DNA of 38,775 nucleotides from Sphingobacteriaceae bacterium (GTDB lineage Bacteria > Bacteroidota > Bacteroidia > UBA7662), in contig PNNG01000011.1 in assembly GCA_013824115.1 (NCBI GenBank), forward strand, positions 1-38,775, given 5' to 3'. Under the pieces are notes generated by a model that ran no database searches, had not been told where the DNA came from, and saw nothing but the letters and a program-made list of their open reading frames with translations. A program made the translations under genes and the position numbers. Positions within the stretch are counted from its first letter, which is position 1. Every line of letters starts with the position of its first letter. Shown piece by piece: positions 6,538 through 13,803 of the stretch.

Positions 6538-8169
6538 TTATCTCAACTGCTGAATCACGAGTTTGCGCGTTTCAATCGTTTGGTTTTGACCTTCCAAAAC
6601 AAGGTGATAAATGCCCCCTTTTAGGTGCCCAATGTCTAAGGTGCTTTCACCGCTATCAGCTGGTTGAAAGGTCATGACGGTTTGCCCCAAGGCGTTCACG
6701 AGTTTACCCTGTTTGAAGTCTGCATTTCGAATGCTGACCTGCTCTGATGCCGGATTGGGAAAAACCACCACCTCGTTTAACTTTTCGGGTTTAATGTCTT
6801 CTGTTTGGGTGGTTGTGCCAGTTCCATTTTTGTCGTAAACCAACAATCGCAGATTCATCGGATTGGTGAAACTGGTTCTACTGCTTTCGTGCAGGAGCAA
6901 GGCCACTCCCGAATCAGGTAAAGCCACAATGTCAACCAAGTGCTTTTCTGTGCCTTGGTCATAAATTTCGGTTTGCCAGCGAATGTTCAAGTGTTTGTCG
7001 AGGCAAAACAACTTGATGCGGGTTTCTGTACCACTGAAAAAGTAATTCCAATAAGGCAATGCACTTGAAGGACTCAGATAGTTGTAGTTGTCAATTTGGG
7101 TAGCAGCAACATAAATGTAATCTTCATTCACCAAATCTAGTGTAGTCTCGTCATTGGTATAAATGGGGAAGTCATTAGAAGGAATATATTTTAAAGCAAA
7201 CGAATTGGCATTCAAGTCTTTCGCGAATTTGTAGACCACCAATTGATTAGACATGGCTATGTCATAATTGCTAAAAGAACTGTAAGGAGGTCTGTTGTGT
7301 GAATTTGCTTGGGCTATGCCAATAAGCGTATCGTTGTTATAGTTTTTAATGTCGGTGTTTTTAAAGGCAGGCCCCAGAAAAGTGGAACCAGTTGCCTGAA
7401 ATTGAGGCAGCACCGGGAAGTTAACCGTAGAAATCTGCCCTGAACCCACATTTAATCTCCTGATTTTAAGATTATTGCATGGATTGGGAAAACAATTTGA
7501 CGTTCTGACTTCGCTAATTCCTTGAAAAAGAAATTGATTGTTACTTACCTTTTCTACAAAAACAGGAGTGTTTTTGCGATTCGTATTTGCTGGATAGCTC
7601 AGTCGAACTGTGTCTAAAAAACTGAAGCCGGAACCAATCACGTAAACATTGGTGTCTCCGTTAAAGTGAAAATAGGCGAGTGAATCAACTTGCAGCCAAT
7701 AGAATGGTCGGGGTCCTCTACTTAAATCTGGTTCAAACTCAAAACGCAACACTTCCCTATAGCGATTAGATGGCACATGCAATTCAACCAAAATAAACCG
7801 CACTCCGGTACTCATTGTTGAATCTTCGACGAGCTTCATACTTAACAAAGAGGTATCGGTTTGGGTAATTAAATACCCTATCGAATCAAATTGAGCAATG
7901 TTGATAGCACTGTCTAATACAACATTGTTGGTGCTCGGGTTAAAAACCAAGTACCGCCAAAGTAGCGGATACAAAGCGCTATCTTGACCAAACATGGGAA
8001 CGTCGTAACCTGAAACGTAAAACAATCCATCTTTTTCAACCAATGCTGCTAAAACAAAGCCTTGATCTCGCTGGGCTGCAACAACAAAATCATTGGTTTG
8101 GCCAAAGGCAGGCCGCATCTGAATTAAAAAAGAGGCACACACAAACCAAATGCGTAAGGTCATACTCAT
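6538..8169 (-). CDS. Secreted protein with type IX secretion type A sorting domain
   Basis: A 543-residue exported protein. An N-terminal signal peptide (RIWFVCASFLIQ..AFGQ) is followed by about 430 residues of beta-rich, WD/propeller-like repeats without a recognised enzyme motif, then a C-terminal sorting domain: VVFPNPASEQVSI, LVNALGQTV, LKGGIYHLVLEG and the closing RKLVIQ. Such domains send proteins through the type IX system to the cell surface. It lies, in reverse orientation, between the photolyase fragment and the intact photolyase, and is visibly AT-richer than that gene, so it was probably brought in with the block. A TTTG-N17-TAAATTTG promoter precedes it. Function unknown. Confidence 0.85.
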   Translation of the reverse strand: MSMTLRIWFVCASFLIQMRPAFGQTNDFVVAAQRDQGFVLAALVEKDGLFYVSGYDVPMFGQDSALYPLLWRYLVFNPSTNNVVLDSAINIAQFDSIGYLITQTDTSLLSMKLVEDSTMSTGVRFILVELHVPSNRYREVLRFEFEPDLSRGPRPFYWLQVDSLAYFHFNGDTNVYVIGSGFSFLDTVRLSYPANTNRKNTPVFVEKVSNNQFLFQGISEVRTSNCFPNPCNNLKIRRLNVGSGQISTVNFPVLPQFQATGSTFLGPAFKNTDIKNYNNDTLIGIAQANSHNRPPYSSFSNYDIAMSNQLVVYKFAKDLNANSFALKYIPSNDFPIYTNDETTLDLVNEDYIYVAATQIDNYNYLSPSSALPYWNYFFSGTETRIKLFCLDKHLNIRWQTEIYDQGTEKHLVDIVALPDSGVALLLHESSRTSFTNPMNLRLLVYDKNGTGTTTQTEDIKPEKLNEVVVFPNPASEQVSIRNADFKQGKLVNALGQTVMTFQPADSGESTLDIGHLKGGIYHLVLEGQNQTIETRKLVIQQLR

Positions 8170-8238
8170 GTTGAAATTTAAAAACGGTTGTTATTTAGGA
8201 CGTAATCACGGTGACATCCAAATTGTTTTTAACAATTG

Positions 8239-8266
8239 CAAATTTATCGAAACCTGAGAAATCCAA
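8239..8266 (-). promoter_or_regulatory. Promoter of the T9SS cargo gene
   Basis: On the minus strand TTG (8264-8266) is separated by 17 bases from TAAATTTG (8239-8246), matching the Bacteroidota TTG-N17..23-TAnnTTTG pattern. It would give a leader of about 60 nt. Confidence 0.5.
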
Positions 8267-8349
8267 ACAGAATCGTTCCGTGACAGAGAAATTTTACATA
8301 AGCCTGAAAAAACACAAAGACCCTCCAATTCGTTGTTCGCTCATATTAT

Positions 8350-9657
8350 ATGATGACTATCCACTGGTTCCGCCGCGATTTGCGGATTGACGACAATACC
8401 GCCCTATACCAAGCCCTGCAATCGGGACAACCCGTGCTCGGTTTGTTTATTTTCGACCGCAGCATTCTCGACAAACTCGAGGACCGCGACGATGCCCGTG
8501 TGAGTTTTATTCACCTGCATGTGAGCAGGTTAAAAGCCGAATTCGAAAGCAAAGGTGGAAGTATGCTGGTGCTGCATGGCGATCCATTGGAACTGTGGCC
8601 CCGGCTGCTGAGCGACTACCCCATTTCGGCTGTGTACACCAACCGCGATTACGAACCTTACGCCCGGCAGCGCGATGGGGCGCTGAATAGGTTGTTTGAA
8701 AGCAAAGGCGTGGCCTTTCACCACTACAAAGACCAGGTGGTGCTCGAAGCCAAGGAAGTGCTGAAAGACGACGGCAAGCCGTATACCGTATTTACCCCAT
8801 ACAGCCGCAAATGGAAAGCGCGTTTACAGTCGGGCGATTTGGAGACGCACGACAGTCGGGCCATCTTCACCCCCGCCAACCTCTACCCCACCCCACAATT
8901 GCCCCTGCCCTCCCTGGCCGATATGGGTTTTGAGCCCAGCAAAATCGATTTCCCCAAGGAAGAAGTCAGCGATGCGCTCATCAAAATGTACAGCGAGCAG
9001 CGCAATTTCCCGGGCATTCGTGGCACCTCACGTTTGGGAGTACACCTGCGTTTTGGCACCATGAGCATCCGTGCCCTGGCGCGCAAAGCACAGGCACTCA
9101 ACGAAACTTTTTTGAACGAGCTTATTTGGCGCGACTTTTACCACATGATCCTGTGGCATTTTCCCCATGCTGCTACGGGCTCGTTCAGGCCGGCTTATGA
9201 CAACATCCCTTGGCGGAACAACGAAGCCGAGTTTCAAAAGTGGTGTGCCGGACAAACCGGTTACCCCATTGTAGATGCCGGCATGCGCGAGCTCAATGCC
9301 ACCGGCTTTATGCACAACCGGGTGCGCATGATTGTGGCCAGTTTCCTCACGAAACATTTGCTCATCGATTGGCGTTGGGGCGAGGCTTACTTTGCCCGCA
9401 AGCTGCTTGACTTCGATTTGGCAGCCAACAATGGCGGCTGGCAGTGGGCGGCAGGATCGGGTTGCGATGCGGCGCCTTATTTCAGGGTGTTTAATCCCGA
9501 GGGGCAAACCAAAAAGTTCGATCCCCAAGGCACTTACATTCGGCAGTGGGTGCCAGAGTTTCAGCGTTTGGACTACCGGCCGATGGTGGACCACAAAATG
9601 GCGCGGCAGCGGGCGTTGGATACGTATGGGAAGGCGTTGAAGGGGGAAGTGGCTTGA
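8350..9657 (+). CDS. phrB: Class I cyclobutane pyrimidine dimer photolyase
   Basis: Light-driven repair of pyrimidine dimers with reduced FAD and a pterin or other antenna chromophore. The 435-residue protein has the N-terminal Rossmann antenna domain (IHWFRRDLRIDDNTAL) and the C-terminal FAD domain with WRDFYHMIL, TGYPIVDAGMREL, MHNRVRMIVASF and AANNGGWQWAAGSG (Asn360, Trp364), then the RVFNP and QGTYIRQWVPE elements. Length and motifs are normal for the class, so it should be active. ATG codons occur at 8350 and 8353. Its first 28 bases of coding identity and last 46 bases are repeated as fragments upstream (6453) and downstream (10522), which marks it as part of a replaced or inserted block. 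A photolyase/cryptochrome homologue lies 4 kb downstream. Confidence 0.95.
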   Translation: MMTIHWFRRDLRIDDNTALYQALQSGQPVLGLFIFDRSILDKLEDRDDARVSFIHLHVSRLKAEFESKGGSMLVLHGDPLELWPRLLSDYPISAVYTNRDYEPYARQRDGALNRLFESKGVAFHHYKDQVVLEAKEVLKDDGKPYTVFTPYSRKWKARLQSGDLETHDSRAIFTPANLYPTPQLPLPSLADMGFEPSKIDFPKEEVSDALIKMYSEQRNFPGIRGTSRLGVHLRFGTMSIRALARKAQALNETFLNELIWRDFYHMILWHFPHAATGSFRPAYDNIPWRNNEAEFQKWCAGQTGYPIVDAGMRELNATGFMHNRVRMIVASFLTKHLLIDWRWGEAYFARKLLDFDLAANNGGWQWAAGSGCDAAPYFRVFNPEGQTKKFDPQGTYIRQWVPEFQRLDYRPMVDHKMARQRALDTYGKALKGEVA

Positions 9658-9707
9658 GGTCGGCCGGTTTAAACCGCAGCGTTTCGTTGATAGCCAACTT
9701 GAAGCTT

Positions 9708-10112
9708 CTACAAAGACACGGTCCAGTCTTCAATGACTATACCGCTCAAGCGATCAAAATCACTGGTATTCTTGGTCACCAATACCATGTTGTGAAAAAT
9801 AGCCGTTGATCCAATGAGCAGGTCAAAATCATCAATCATGCTTCCTTTTGTCTTCAGGCGTGCCTTTTCAGAAGCATAAACATCAAGTGCTGGAAAAATT
9901 GGTATGATTTCAATTTTTGATTGAAATGATTCAAGAGCTAACGCGTTCTCTTCCCTCCGAGAGCTTTTGGCAATGCCGTACTTTAGCTCAGCTATGGTGA
10001 TTTCTGAAATGGCACAATGTTCAAATCCTCGGTTGCGTATTTGTTCTTTGAGGTTGAACATTCCATTCAGGAAGTAAATGCAAATATTTGTATCCAACAG
10101 ATACTTTCTCAC
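9708..10112 (-). CDS. vapC: PIN-domain toxin, VapC family
   Basis: A 134-residue PIN-domain ribonuclease toxin. The acidic metal-binding residues are in place: Asp7 (LLDTNICIYFLNG), Glu42 (ISEITIAELKYGIAKS), Asp95/Asp97 (DDFDLLIG) and Asp118 (NTSDFDR). VapC toxins cut tRNA or rRNA when freed from their antitoxin. Translation starts at GTG 10112, which overlaps the antitoxin stop as GTGA, the usual coupling for such pairs. The gene directly follows the photolyase (about 50 bp, convergent) and lies inside the block bounded by photolyase remnants, so it may stabilise that block. Confidence 0.88.
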   Translation of the reverse strand: MRKYLLDTNICIYFLNGMFNLKEQIRNRGFEHCAISEITIAELKYGIAKSSRREENALALESFQSKIEIIPIFPALDVYASEKARLKTKGSMIDDFDLLIGSTAIFHNMVLVTKNTSDFDRLSGIVIEDWTVSL

Positions 10113-10354
10113 AACTCCAAATTTTTGCGCGAGAAATTTCTATCTTTCTTTAATCCAGCTATAAAATCTTCTGCTGGTTGGTCGAGCTTGAAAGAACCAA
10201 AAAGGCTCTCCCAATCATCTTCCTTTTCTGCAATTTTAGATTGAATGGAACGCTTGAGTCGGGTAATCAACTCTGCTTTTTCGCGATTATTTAGATGCTT
10301 AAGCATAGCAAAATAGTTGTTTACTAAGTCAAAATTCAGATCTGCCGTATTCAT
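10109..10354 (-). CDS. Antitoxin partner of VapC
   Basis: An 81-residue acidic and lysine-rich protein. The N-terminal half (NNREKAELITRLKRSI) is helical and probably binds the promoter; the C-terminal half (DDWESLFGSFKLDQPAED) has the hydrophobic-acidic character of the toxin-wrapping tail found in antitoxins of this VapC group. A longer frame exists to 10402, but the ATG at 10354 lies just after a promoter and gives the family-like start. It overlaps vapC by four bases. Antitoxin identity rests on size, order and general sequence pattern, so the exact family is uncertain. Confidence 0.8.
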   Translation of the reverse strand: MNTADLNFDLVNNYFAMLKHLNNREKAELITRLKRSIQSKIAEKEDDWESLFGSFKLDQPAEDFIAGLKKDRNFSRKNLEL

Positions 10355-10374
10355 GCTTGCCTCCGCTTTGCTAC

Positions 10375-10402
10375 CAAAAATAAGAAAAACAATCGTTACC
10401 AA
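10375..10402 (-). promoter_or_regulatory. vapBC promoter with overlapping direct repeat
   Basis: On the minus strand TTG (10400-10402) is 17 bases from TATTTTTG (10375-10382), a good Bacteroidota promoter with a leader of about 14 nt. The -33 end lies in CAAAAGCGTCTACC (10400-10413), which recurs with one change at 10485-10498; the pair may be antitoxin operators. Confidence 0.5.
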
Positions 10403-10521
10403 AAGCGTCTACCTGCTATTCTCACTTTCAGGTCGAAATGAAATGAAATTGTTGATTTTCGGTGATTTGTAGATTTTGACCGTGCAAAAGCGTCAACCAA
10501 CCCAAACTGACGATTTTGAGT

Positions 10522-10579
10522 GCGGCAGCGGGCGCTGGATACGTATGGTAAGGCGTTGAAGGGGGAAATTGTTGAGTAG
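10522..10579 (+). pseudogene. 3' remnant of a second photolyase gene
   Basis: Reads RQRALDTYGKALKGEIVE and a TAG stop. Bases 10522-10567 match 9603-9648 of the intact photolyase with only two differences, both silent (TTG/CTG Leu, GGG/GGT Gly), then diverge before their separate stops. Silent-only change shows both copies were once working genes. Together with the 5' remnant at 6437-6484 it brackets a block of about 4 kb. Confidence 0.8.
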
Positions 10580-10649
10580 ACTTTACTGAATAAATCTGCT
10601 TGACTTAGCGAAAGCCCAGTCAATATCCTTCCAATAAAGCTTGCCCATC

Positions 10650-10907
10650 ATGTTGACTTACCATTTCGAATCGGCCGATGATATTCCTGAAAACATCGTT
10701 GATAGCATCAAAGCGGCATTTCGGTCAAAGGCCGTCACGATAGTCGTAGAAGAAACGGATGTGGCTTTTGAGCTTACTGATGAAATGAAATCAGTACTCG
10801 ACCAACGTATTGAAGAACCAAAAGTGGATTACATCAGCGCGGCAAAGTCATTGGAGCAATTGCGGGAGAAATATACTGGAAGCCAACGCGCGAGATCGAT
10901 GCACTAA
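10650..10907 (+). CDS. Small hypothetical protein, antitoxin-like
   Basis: An 85-residue protein starting MLTYHFESADDIPENIVD. It has an N-terminal beta-helix segment (about 1-35), an acidic middle (VVEETDVAFELTDEMKSVLDQR) and a C-terminal helix ending in a basic tail (SLEQLREKYTGSQRARS). The general form, with VDYISAAKSLEQL, resembles small antitoxins of type II pairs in Bacteroidota, but no toxin gene follows; the next gene is on the opposite strand four bases away. It may be an orphan antitoxin or have another role. The start was moved from an upstream TTG (10641) to the ATG at 10650. Confidence 0.6.
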   Translation: MLTYHFESADDIPENIVDSIKAAFRSKAVTIVVEETDVAFELTDEMKSVLDQRIEEPKVDYISAAKSLEQLREKYTGSQRARSMH

Positions 10908-10911
10908 CTCT

Positions 10912-11586
10912 TTAGATTGACTTTACAGCCTTTTTAATTAAATCAAAGTCATTAAGCGAAGCATAATCCCAAATCTGATAACTCTTGGATGGAATATGTC
11001 TTCTCCAACGCAACTTACCTGCGTAATACATCTCGCCCTTTAGGTCATCCAAGTCGAGAAATTGCATTTTGTGAGCGTTTGCCTTGTAAACTCTCCGTCT
11101 CAACCGATTTAACGCATGGTGATTCAGCACACGACTGCCGGTTACCTGCCCTTTCACAACCTCCAGGACTTTGTACTTCATATCAGTTCTTGAAGTATGA
11201 TCATCCATTTCAATGATCAATTGCCCAGAAAACCAATCTAGTACAATTGGGCCTTTACTACGAAATACCTCTGACAGTGCATTAGAAGGAACAATTACAC
11301 TATCATTCCCGTAACGCCTTACGGTAATTGAATTAAGCACCAACTTGCTATTTTGAACACTCAAAGTAGCTTGGTAATTTTTATTCGTTTGCAACCAATA
11401 TTCATCTGCTTTTGGCCGTAATTCTGGTATTGAATCGAAAATGGCCTCAATCGGGCAGTTTTGCAGCATATAACTTTTGCCATTCTCCGTAAAAAAATCA
11501 GGAGTGTAAATCCAAATCGCTTTTGATGGTGTAGCAGCGAAACTGAAATAAAAGAAGGCGAGCAGAACGGAAAGATTATTTTTCAT
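10912..11586 (-). CDS. Exported hypothetical protein
   Basis: A 224-residue protein with a signal peptide (MKNNLSVLLAFFYFSF..PSKA) and no recognised domain. It contains two cysteine-poor beta-rich segments, a basic stretch HALNRLRRRVYKANAHK near 155-171 and an aromatic C-terminal region (WRRHIPSKSYQIWDY). It is predicted to act in the periplasm or at the surface. It is divergent from the DUF433 gene and convergent, nearly abutting, with the antitoxin-like gene. AT-rich composition groups it with the accessory genes of 6.5-12 kb rather than with the photolyase genes. Confidence 0.7.
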   Translation of the reverse strand: MKNNLSVLLAFFYFSFAATPSKAIWIYTPDFFTENGKSYMLQNCPIEAIFDSIPELRPKADEYWLQTNKNYQATLSVQNSKLVLNSITVRRYGNDSVIVPSNALSEVFRSKGPIVLDWFSGQLIIEMDDHTSRTDMKYKVLEVVKGQVTGSRVLNHHALNRLRRRVYKANAHKMQFLDLDDLKGEMYYAGKLRWRRHIPSKSYQIWDYASLNDFDLIKKAVKSI

Positions 11587-11702
11587 CTGATTATTCCTAA
11601 CTTCACGAAGATAGCTCGAACCAAGTCAAGCAATTGTCATCATTTCAAAAGCCAAAAGTTTGATTTGGAAGCGATTAGATTCCACCTTTTCTAAACCCGA
11701 TC

Positions 11703-11927
11703 ATGCATAAAACATACGCACAGTTTATTTGCATTGACCCCGAAATACGCTTTGGAAAGCCCTGTGTGAAGGGCACGCGCATCACTGTTTATGATGTGCT
11801 GAACTATTTTGCGGCTGGCATGTCGGAAGCGGAAATTTTGGCTGATTTTCCCCAACTCAGCCAGAAAGCTGTTCGTGCGTGCTTATTATTCGCAGCCGAT
11901 AGAGGCAATCAAGTTAAATTCACCTGA
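11703..11927 (+). CDS. DUF433 domain protein (antitoxin-like)
   Basis: A 74-residue protein with the full DUF433 pattern: ICIDPEIRFGKPCVKGTRI, then VYDVLNYFAAGMS and AEILADFPQLSQKAVRACLLFA, a small winged helix-turn-helix. DUF433 genes are usually antitoxins paired with a downstream PIN-like DUF5615 toxin gene. Here the next gene is a flavin reductase and no DUF5615 frame is visible, so the toxin is missing or lost. It may now act as a DNA-binding orphan. It lies about 75 bp upstream of the flavin reductase, in the same direction. Confidence 0.82.
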   Translation: MHKTYAQFICIDPEIRFGKPCVKGTRITVYDVLNYFAAGMSEAEILADFPQLSQKAVRACLLFAADRGNQVKFT

Positions 11928-12002
11928 AGCAACCGTAGACGCTGTTCGTCCAGCATCAAAAACCTTCCTCCCCCTCCGATTGTCGTTTGTGTATTCTACC
12001 AC

Positions 12003-12638
12003 ATGCAACACTTTAGCATTTCTGATATACTGAGCGCCGAAAAGCAATTCCGCACCAACCTCATCAACTGCTTGAGCGGGGTGCGGACGGCGCAATTGTT
12101 GGGTACGCAAAACCCAGCTGGATTAACCAATTTGGCCATTTTTAACTCGGCCATGCACATTGGGGCACATCCGCCGCTGATGGGCTTGATTTTTCGTCCG
12201 CTCGACGCCCAGCAGCACAGCCTGGCCAACATCCTCGAAACCGGTCTTTATACCCTCAACAGCGTACCAATCGACCGCCTGGCCTCTGCCCACCAGTGTA
12301 GTGCCCGTTACCCGCAAGAAGTGTCGGAATTTGCTGCCAACGGCTTTACGCCTTGGTACAGCGAAACCCATGCAGCGCCTTATGTGGCCGAATCGGCCTT
12401 GCGCATTGGCTTGAAGCTGGTGCAAAAAACCGACATTGTCCTCAACGGCACCATGCTATTGATAGGCGAAGTGCAGGAAGTTTGGGTGGCTGAAGAAGCA
12501 TTGGAGGAAGACGGCAACATCCGCTTCGACCTGCTGGAAGCGGCCGGCGTGGGCGGATTAGATACCTACTACCGATTTGAAGCAGCCGCACGTTTCCCTT
12601 ATGCCAAGCCGGGAGTACCGCCGGTTTCGCTAATTTAG
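12003..12638 (+). CDS. Flavin reductase family protein
   Basis: A 211-residue protein of the FMN-binding split-barrel flavin reductase family. Visible elements are SGVRTAQLLGTQNPAGLTNL near residues 25-44, PPLMGLIFRP (about 57-66), then HSLANILETGLYTLNSVP and SARYPQEVSEFA. Members use NAD(P)H to reduce free FMN or FAD, or bind FMN. Placed between photolyase and a photolyase homologue, it could supply reduced flavin, which photolyases need; this is inference. It is followed after 3 bp by the CtlX-like gene, so the two form an operon. Confidence 0.82.
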   Translation: MQHFSISDILSAEKQFRTNLINCLSGVRTAQLLGTQNPAGLTNLAIFNSAMHIGAHPPLMGLIFRPLDAQQHSLANILETGLYTLNSVPIDRLASAHQCSARYPQEVSEFAANGFTPWYSETHAAPYVAESALRIGLKLVQKTDIVLNGTMLLIGEVQEVWVAEEALEEDGNIRFDLLEAAGVGGLDTYYRFEAAARFPYAKPGVPPVSLI

Positions 12639-12641
12639 GGC

Positions 12642-13544
12642 ATGCAAAATCACCTGGCCAAGCGCTTGCTCCTCGTTCAACCGGCAGCCTTTGGTTTTAA
12701 TGCCGAAACGGCTGTCAGCAACGGATTCCAGCAGCACAATCTGCCCCAAGACGTCCACCAGCGCGCCTTGGCTGAATTTCATGGGCTCACCGCAGCTTTA
12801 ACGGAGGCCGAAATCGACTTTGACGTGCTGCTCGACACGCCCGATCCAGTAAAACCAGACGCTATTTTCCCCAACAACTGGTTCAGTACCCACCTTGGCG
12901 GCCGGCTGTTCCTCTACCCCATGGCCACGCCCAACAGGCAGGCGGAAATGCTACCCGAGCATGTAGCTTGGTTGGAAAAGCAGGGCTATACACAGCTCAC
13001 CGACCTGCGTCACTACATTTATGAACAAAAGTATCTCGAAGGAACCGGCAGTTTGGTCTTCGACCATGTCCACCGTTTGGTATACGCCAACCATTCGATG
13101 CGTACGCACGCAGAGCTGGCCAAAGAAGTCGCCACGGCACTCGGCTACAAAGCCGTGCTTTTTCAGGCAACCGATCGCTCGGGTGCGCCCATTTACCACA
13201 CCAATGTGGTGTTGAGCGTATCACCCCAGCTTGCCATCGCCTGTTTTAAGGTCCTGCCCGATGCCGATGAAGCGGCCTTGCTGGCGGCTTTGCTCGAAAG
13301 AAACGGAAGGCGTGTGGTAGCCGTCACCCTCGAACAAATGGAAGCCTTTTGCTGCAATGCCCTGGTGGTGGCCAACAGGCACGGAAAACCGATGATATTA
13401 CTGTCGGAGACCGCCTGGCAGGCATTCACGGCCTTTCAGCAGTTGTGGATTGCGGAGCGGGCCGAGCCGGTGGTGGTGGCGATACCGACGATTGAGGCGG
13501 TGGGCGGTGGTGGTGTGCGGTGCATGGTGGCGGAGCTGTACTGA
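12642..13544 (+). CDS. CtlX-like amidinotransferase/citrulline hydrolase family protein
   Basis: A 300-residue member of the guanidino-group-modifying (arginine deiminase/amidinotransferase) superfamily, closest in pattern to CtlX. Key elements: DAIFPNNWFSTH (73-84), LFLYPMATPNR, LEGTGSLVFD (132-141), His186 in YHTNVVLS and the nucleophile Cys294 in GGGGVRCMVAELY at the C-terminus. CtlX in Francisella hydrolyses citrulline to ornithine; related proteins in Bacteroidota are often named arginine-deiminase-related. The substrate here is not certain. It follows the flavin reductase by 3 bp and precedes the cryptochrome-like gene by about 260 bp. No arginine-pathway genes are nearby, so its job in this neighbourhood is unclear. 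Confidence 0.85.
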   Translation: MQNHLAKRLLLVQPAAFGFNAETAVSNGFQQHNLPQDVHQRALAEFHGLTAALTEAEIDFDVLLDTPDPVKPDAIFPNNWFSTHLGGRLFLYPMATPNRQAEMLPEHVAWLEKQGYTQLTDLRHYIYEQKYLEGTGSLVFDHVHRLVYANHSMRTHAELAKEVATALGYKAVLFQATDRSGAPIYHTNVVLSVSPQLAIACFKVLPDADEAALLAALLERNGRRVVAVTLEQMEAFCCNALVVANRHGKPMILLSETAWQAFTAFQQLWIAERAEPVVVAIPTIEAVGGGGVRCMVAELY

Positions 13545-13559
13545 GTGCGGGCGTGGGGG

Positions 13560-13794
13560 AAACCGCTGAGGCGCGGAGGATTTTTTGGCGATTGAACTGC
13601 TTTAATGCCAAAAAAAGGCATTTGAGGCCAGAAAAGCTAATTCTCACTGCAGCTAGAAAGGACATCATGCCGCGCACTTCGACTTCGCTCAGTGGCCGGC
13701 GGAGGCTTTTGGCCGGCACTGATAACGCAGCTTGGCCGGAGGCCGTAGAGACAGTAGCAGTGCCTTCCAAACTTTCAGCGTCCTCCAGCGGTTT
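13560..13794. repeat. Structured non-coding stretch before the cryptochrome-like gene
   Basis: An outer inverted pair AAACCGCTG (13560-13568)/CAGCGGTTT (13786-13794) and an inner pair GGCACTG (13715-13721)/CAGTGCC (13758-13764) lie in the gap before the ATG at 13804. It also contains ACTTCGACTTCGCTCAGTG (from about 13675), a sequence type commonly dispersed between genes of Bacteroidota. Probably a degenerate dispersed repeat; it may also shape the mRNA leader. Confidence 0.45.
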
Positions 13795-13803
13795 AGTTGC
13801 GGT

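Noticed and set aside
6538-8169. Transposon carrying the T9SS gene
   Set aside because: The 28-bp repeats on both sides are coding photolyase sequence, far longer than usual target duplications, and no transposase or terminal inverted repeats were found.
13767-13783. 16-bp match (CCAAACTTTCAGCGTC) between the leader of the cryptochrome-like gene and the sdhB coding sequence at about 35283-35298
   Set aside because: One match of this length in 38 kb is close to chance expectation and one copy is in conserved coding sequence.
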